9,523 bases of DNA from Chloroflexota bacterium. Lineage in GTDB: Bacteria; Chloroflexota; Limnocylindria; QHBO01. The notes under the pieces were generated by a model. The model saw only the letters and a program-made list of their open reading frames with translations. It made no database searches and was not told the DNA's origin. The DNA is taken from positions 1 to 9,523 of the forward strand of contig JADLBB010000249.1 of assembly GCA_020848055.1 (NCBI GenBank). Reading direction: 5' to 3'. This document shows positions 5,973-9,523 of the stretch, one piece after another (position 1 is the first letter of the stretch; each line of letters begins with the position of its first letter). Both the position numbers and the translations under genes were made by a program.

Positions 5973-6560
5973 GTGTTGACGGTCCCACTCCCGGTGCGCC
6001 CGCGCGAAGCGGAGTTGCATGCCACGGCCACCCGCCTGTTCAGGCAGCTTGGCTACCACGCCACGAGCATGCAGGACCTGGGCGAGGCCCTCGGCATGAA
6101 CCGCGGCAGCCTGTACCACTACATCGCCGGCAAGGACGAGCTGCTGTGGGCGATCCTGAATCGTGCCCTTGACCTGCTCATGGAGCGCGTCGTCCCGAAG
6201 TTGGAGGCCGACGGCCCGCCAGTCGAACGTTTGACCGATGCGATCCGCGAGCACTTGCGCGTCGCGGCCGACCACGCCGACGAGCTGTTCCTGGTCCAGG
6301 TCGAGCTGCGTGCACTGGAGCCCGGGCGGCAGCGTCGCATCATCGAGCGCCGCAACGAATACGAGAACCATTGGCGCGGCGCCATCGAGGCCGGCGTCGC
6401 CGACGGCAGCCTGCGCGGGGTGGACGTGCGCCTGGCCGGCATCGGCATCCTGTCGGCATGCAACTGGTTCACCCAGTGGTATCGGCCCGGCGGACGCCTG
6501 GACGTCGAGCAGATCGCCGATGCCTTCGCCGACCTGTTCCTGCGGGGGATGCGCGCATGA
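5973..6560 (+). CDS. TetR-family regulator, FadR/KstR2/PaaR-like
   Basis: This is a 195-residue DNA-binding repressor. The N-terminal helix-turn-helix is classical TetR: the first helix is around 12-27, then GYHATSMQDLGEALGMN (27-43), with recognition helix residues about 42-51 (MNRGSLYHYI) and the closing KDELL. The ligand domain (about 75-193) resembles the TetR_C_33 type seen in acyl-CoA-sensing regulators, with CNWFTQWYRPGGRLD in the expected place near its end. Start choice: GTG at 5973 has GGGAG (5965-5969) only three bases away, whereas TTG at 5976 is six bases away and may be the better start, with one residue fewer. Its TGA overlaps the fadN ATG as ATGA (6557-6560), so regulator and enzyme are co-translated. 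The operator at 5940-5957 implies autorepression, lifted by an acyl-CoA; the exact ligand (long-chain, sterol-derived or phenylacetyl-CoA) cannot be told. Confidence 0.9.
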   Translation: MLTVPLPVRPREAELHATATRLFRQLGYHATSMQDLGEALGMNRGSLYHYIAGKDELLWAILNRALDLLMERVVPKLEADGPPVERLTDAIREHLRVAADHADELFLVQVELRALEPGRQRRIIERRNEYENHWRGAIEAGVADGSLRGVDVRLAGIGILSACNWFTQWYRPGGRLDVEQIADAFADLFLRGMRA

Positions 6561-8851
6561 TCCCGCGCCTCGAATCCGCGGTCGTGATCGGAGCCGGGAC
6601 GATGGGCGCCCAGATCGCATGCCTGCTGGCCGGCTCCGGGATCCGGGTTCGGCTGTTCGACGTCAGCGAGGACGTCGCGCGGTCCGGAATGGAACGTGCA
6701 ACGAAGCTCCGGCCGGCTCCGCTGTACCACCCGTCACACGCGCTGCGCATCCGCGCCGGTGGGCTCGATGCCGATGGTGCGCTGGAGGAGGCCGCGGCCG
6801 GCGCCGACTGGGTGATCGAGGCGATCATCGAGCAGCCCGAGCCGAAGCGCGCCCTGTTCGAGCGCCTGGACCCCGCCCTCGGCGACAGGACGCGCTTCGT
6901 GACGACCAACACCAGCGGCCTTTCCATTGGCGCCCTGGCCGACGGCCGGTCCGATGCGTTCCGCCGCCGCTTCTTCGGCACGCATTTCTTCAACCCGCCG
7001 CGCTACACCCGTCTGCTCGAGCTGATCCCATTGGCGGACACCGATCCGGCCGCGGTCGCCACCCTGGCCGAGTATGCCTCGCGGCACCTGGGCAAGGGCA
7101 CGGTCGTTGCCCGCGACACGCCGGCGTTCATCGCCAACCGCCTCGGCGTCCACGGGCTGATGGTCGCCCTGCGACTGGCGCAGGAGCTGGGTCTCGGCCC
7201 GGACGAGGTGGACGAGCTGACCGGCACGCTGATCGGGCGGCCCAAGAGCGCCACGTTCCGAACGCTCGACCTGGTGGGCCTGGACGTGGCGGTCGCCGTG
7301 GCGGACCACTGCCACGCGGACCTCGCCGACGACCCCGAGCGCGAGACCTTCGCCGTGCCGCCCATCCTGCGCGGGCTGATCGAGCGCGGCGCCCTAGGCG
7401 AGAAGACCGGCGCCGGCTTCTTCCGCAAGGAGGGCGGCGAGATCCTGGCCCTCGACCTCGCCAGCGGCGAATACCGCCCGCGCCGTCGCGTGACGTCCCC
7501 GGCGGTGCAGATGGCCCGCAACGAGATCGACCTCGGTCGCCGTCTCCGGGCGCTGATCGCAGCCAGCGACCCCGCCGGCGAGTTCCTGCGCCGGGCGCTG
7601 GCGGCCAACCTAGGTTACGCGGTGCGCATCGGCCCGGACATCGCCGACGGCGTGGCCGACATCGACGCCGCCATGCGCTGGGGCTTCGGCTGGGAGCTCG
7701 GCCCGTTCCAGGTCCTCGACGCACTCGGCGACGACGCGACTCGCCTCCTGCCGGAGACCGACATCCCGCGCCCGCTGTACGAGAACGGATCGGCCTGGAG
7801 TTTCAGCGCAGGCGCGCCGGTGGCACCGCCGGCGACTCTGGGCGCGACCGACCTCGACGCGGCGCGCGCAACCGCGCATGCCACCGGCCTGCCCTCGAAC
7901 GCGGCCGCATCGGTCGTGGAGCTCGGCGATGGCATCCTGGGGCTCGAGCTGCACGGCAAGCTCAACATCATCGGCCTCGATACGCTGGCCATGGTCGAAC
8001 GGGCGATCGACCTGGCTACCAACGGGTACGACGGGCTCGTCATCGGCACCGCGGCGCCCGACTTCAGCGCCGGCGCCAACCTGGCGCTCATGCTGATCGA
8101 GGCCGAGGACGGCGAGTGGGGCGAGCTCGACCGGGTCATTCGCCGCTTCCAGGGCATGACCCAGGCCATCCGGCACGCGCCGGTCCCGGTGGTCGTGGCG
8201 CCTCGGGGCCGCACCCTGGGCGGTGGGGCCGAGATGGTGCTCGCCGCGGACCGCGCCCAGGCGCTGGCCGAGACCTACATCGGCCTCGTCGAGCTGGGGG
8301 TCGGGCTCATTCCCGGCGGCGGAGGTTCGACCGCCATGGCGCGGCGCATCGCCGATCGGTTCCCCGTTGGTGCCCGCGACGACCTGTTCCCCATCTACAG
8401 CCACGTCTTCACCGCCATCGCCTCGGCGACGGTCGCCAATGGCGCGTGGGAGGCGCGCGACTACCTCTTCCTGTCCGATGCCGATCCGATCACCGCCAAC
8501 CCGGACCGCCAATGGGCCGATGCGCGCGAGACTGCCCGGACGCTGGCCGACGTCGGCTACCGGCCGCCGGGCGAGACCCGCATCCGGGTGCTCGGCCACC
8601 GCGGGATCGCCGCGGCCGAGTCGCTCAGTTACAACCAGCTGGTCGGCCACAACATCAGCGAGCACGATCGGCTGCTCGTCACCGAGCTCGCCACGGTCAT
8701 GAGCGGCGGGGACGTCGCCGAGGGCACCGAAGTGAGCGAGCAGTACCTGCTCGACCTGGAGCGCGAGGCGTTCCTGCGGCTGCTCGGCACCCGGCTGACC
8801 CGCGACCGCATCCGGCACACGCTCAAGACCGGCAAGCCACTCCGCAACTGA
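6557..8851 (+). CDS. fadN: 3-hydroxyacyl-CoA dehydrogenase/enoyl-CoA hydratase, FadN type
   Basis: This is a 764-residue bifunctional beta-oxidation enzyme: it hydrates enoyl-CoA to 3-hydroxyacyl-CoA and oxidises that with NAD. The dehydrogenase comes first and the hydratase last, the Bacillus FadN order and the reverse of E. coli FadB. The NAD site is GAGTMG (12-17) with D35. Catalytic H143 (GTHFFNP) and E155 are 12 residues apart as in known enzymes, and N194 is in TPAFIANR. Dehydrogenase C-terminal domains lie about 187-290 (including GEKTGAGFF) and 346-395. The hydratase (about 450-610) has the oxyanion motif FSAGAN (503-508), catalytic E559 in LGGGAE and E579 in LVELGVGLIPGGGG, 20 apart like E144/E164 of rat hydratase. 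Both active sites look intact. The remaining 150 residues are a helical tail usual for FadN. The ATG at 6557 is set by the tetR overlap, a GGGGG run eight bases upstream and the early Rossmann motif. Thiolase follows after 24 bases. Confidence 0.94.
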   Translation: MIPRLESAVVIGAGTMGAQIACLLAGSGIRVRLFDVSEDVARSGMERATKLRPAPLYHPSHALRIRAGGLDADGALEEAAAGADWVIEAIIEQPEPKRALFERLDPALGDRTRFVTTNTSGLSIGALADGRSDAFRRRFFGTHFFNPPRYTRLLELIPLADTDPAAVATLAEYASRHLGKGTVVARDTPAFIANRLGVHGLMVALRLAQELGLGPDEVDELTGTLIGRPKSATFRTLDLVGLDVAVAVADHCHADLADDPERETFAVPPILRGLIERGALGEKTGAGFFRKEGGEILALDLASGEYRPRRRVTSPAVQMARNEIDLGRRLRALIAASDPAGEFLRRALAANLGYAVRIGPDIADGVADIDAAMRWGFGWELGPFQVLDALGDDATRLLPETDIPRPLYENGSAWSFSAGAPVAPPATLGATDLDAARATAHATGLPSNAAASVVELGDGILGLELHGKLNIIGLDTLAMVERAIDLATNGYDGLVIGTAAPDFSAGANLALMLIEAEDGEWGELDRVIRRFQGMTQAIRHAPVPVVVAPRGRTLGGGAEMVLAADRAQALAETYIGLVELGVGLIPGGGGSTAMARRIADRFPVGARDDLFPIYSHVFTAIASATVANGAWEARDYLFLSDADPITANPDRQWADARETARTLADVGYRPPGETRIRVLGHRGIAAAESLSYNQLVGHNISEHDRLLVTELATVMSGGDVAEGTEVSEQYLLDLEREAFLRLLGTRLTRDRIRHTLKTGKPLRN

Positions 8852-8875
8852 CGAACGAAAGGACCGAATTCACCG

Positions 8876-9523
8876 ATGCAGATGCGTGACGCCGTCATCG
8901 TCTCAGCCGCCCGGACCGCGGTCGGCAAGGCGCCGCGCGGCAGCCTGCGCGAGACGCCGCCGTCGGAACTGGCCGTGACCGCCGTGCGCGCCGCGCTGGA
9001 GCGCGCACCGGGGCTCGACCCGGCCGAGATCGAGGATCTCGTGCTGGGCTGTGCCATGCCCGAGGGTGCGCAGGGCCTGAACATGGCGCGCCAGGTCTCC
9101 CTGGGCGCCGGCCTGCCGATCAGCGCATCGGCCATGACCATCAATCGCTTCTGCGCCTCGGGCCTGCAGGCCCTGGCCCTCGCCACGCAGGCCGTGCAGA
9201 CCGGCGTCCACGACGTGGTTGTAGCCGGGGGCATGGAGTCGATGAGCTACGTGCCGATGATCGGGCACCACTTCCAGCCCGATCCGTCGCTGGCGGACAC
9301 GCGTCCCGAGGTGTACCTGAACATGGGCCTCACCGCCGAGAACGTGGCCGAGCGCTTCGGCGTCAGCCGCGACGACCAGGATGCCTGGGGCCTTCGCTCG
9401 CACCAGCGCGCCTCTGCCGCGCAGCGCGAAGGCCGCTTCACCGACGAGATCGTGCCGGTCGCCGCGCGCCGCACGGACGTGGACGCCGACGGACGCGCAT
9501 CGGTCCACGACATCACCTTCGAC
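8876..9523 (+). CDS. fadA: Acetyl-CoA acyltransferase (thiolase), 3' truncated by window
   Basis: The first 216 residues of a thiolase are visible; a full protein is about 390. It cleaves 3-ketoacyl-CoA with CoA to give acetyl-CoA and a shortened acyl-CoA, the last step of beta-oxidation. Visible family marks are DAVIVSAARTAVGKA (5-19), the nucleophilic Cys93 in NRFCASGLQA, AGGMESMS at 117-124 and MGLTAENVA at 150-158. The C-terminal His and second Cys motifs are outside the window. ATG at 8876 is preceded by AAAGGA at a rather long 12 bases; the in-frame ATG at 8882 is further away, so the first is preferred. Its place directly after fadN mirrors the fadN-fadA pair of Bacillus and favours a degradative role over biosynthetic acetoacetyl-CoA thiolase. 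The frame stays open to the last base. Confidence 0.93.
   Translation, partial: MQMRDAVIVSAARTAVGKAPRGSLRETPPSELAVTAVRAALERAPGLDPAEIEDLVLGCAMPEGAQGLNMARQVSLGAGLPISASAMTINRFCASGLQALALATQAVQTGVHDVVVAGGMESMSYVPMIGHHFQPDPSLADTRPEVYLNMGLTAENVAERFGVSRDDQDAWGLRSHQRASAAQREGRFTDEIVPVAARRTDVDADGRASVHDITFD

Noticed and set aside
6226..6237. TCGAACGTTTGA as a second TetR operator inside tetR
   Set aside because: It has an AACGTT core but lacks the two-base centre and the CGTT half-site spacing of the site at 5940-5957, and it lies within coding sequence.
7610..8818. Long minus-strand open frame (402 codons) opposite fadN
   Set aside because: It is antisense to a gene with intact active sites, and the composition is that of a reverse-complement shadow with no ribosome-binding site or motif.
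6238..8889. Very long plus-strand open frame (883 codons) overlapping fadN in another frame
   Set aside because: Its translation is Arg/Pro/Ala-rich with no domain, as expected from a high-GC shadow frame; the fadN frame carries all catalytic motifs.
1..9523. Search for CRISPR arrays, tRNA/rRNA genes, insertion sequences, phage or defence genes
   Set aside because: No spaced repeats, cloverleaf-like segments, transposase motifs or known defence domains were seen on either strand.

Overview
This is a GC-rich bacterial chromosomal window (the genes have strongly G/C-rich third codon positions) holding mostly central carbon and fatty-acid metabolism, with some envelope-related genes. The mix is a FadN-type (dehydrogenase-first) beta-oxidation protein, an NAD-type malate dehydrogenase of the cytosolic-like class, a short operon style with ATGA overlaps, and a protein carrying a sortase-like LPNTA tail. 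Together these suggest a high-GC, probably monoderm lineage such as Chloroflexota or a relative. This is inference; no rRNA or lineage marker is present.

Layout. (1) Positions 1-47 hold the last codons of a plus-strand gene. It converges on a minus-strand polytopic membrane protein of the O-antigen ligase/polymerase class (44-1552), and the two genes share a CTAG at their stops. (2) Positions 1553-1870 form a divergent non-coding region. It contains four DnaA-box-like 9-mers, one of them perfect, and a good sigma70-type promoter facing right. (3) That promoter leads into a tight operon: malate dehydrogenase (mdh), citrate synthase (gltA) and a YhfI-like metallo-beta-lactamase-fold hydrolase (1871-4945). 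(4) A minus-strand gene (4953-5648) encodes a secreted, probably wall-anchored protein with a signal peptide, an LPNTA motif, a hydrophobic segment and an Arg pair. Upstream of it lies what looks like a broken or frameshifted small gene (5739-5917, minus). (5) A TetR-family regulator with an 18-bp palindromic operator over its own promoter starts a second operon: tetR, fadN-type 3-hydroxyacyl-CoA dehydrogenase/enoyl-CoA hydratase, and thiolase (cut by the window end).

How the genes work together. FadN performs the hydration and oxidation steps of beta-oxidation, and the thiolase releases acetyl-CoA. Citrate synthase condenses acetyl-CoA with the oxaloacetate made by malate dehydrogenase. The window therefore holds two separately controlled units that produce and consume acetyl-CoA. 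The TetR protein, whose C-terminal half resembles acyl-CoA-sensing FadR/KstR2/PaaR-like regulators, probably represses its own operon until an acyl-CoA ligand binds.

I see no phage, transposon, CRISPR, defence system or RNA gene. The least ordinary parts are the DnaA-box cluster, the TetR operator, and the LPNTA protein with the degraded reading frame beside it.
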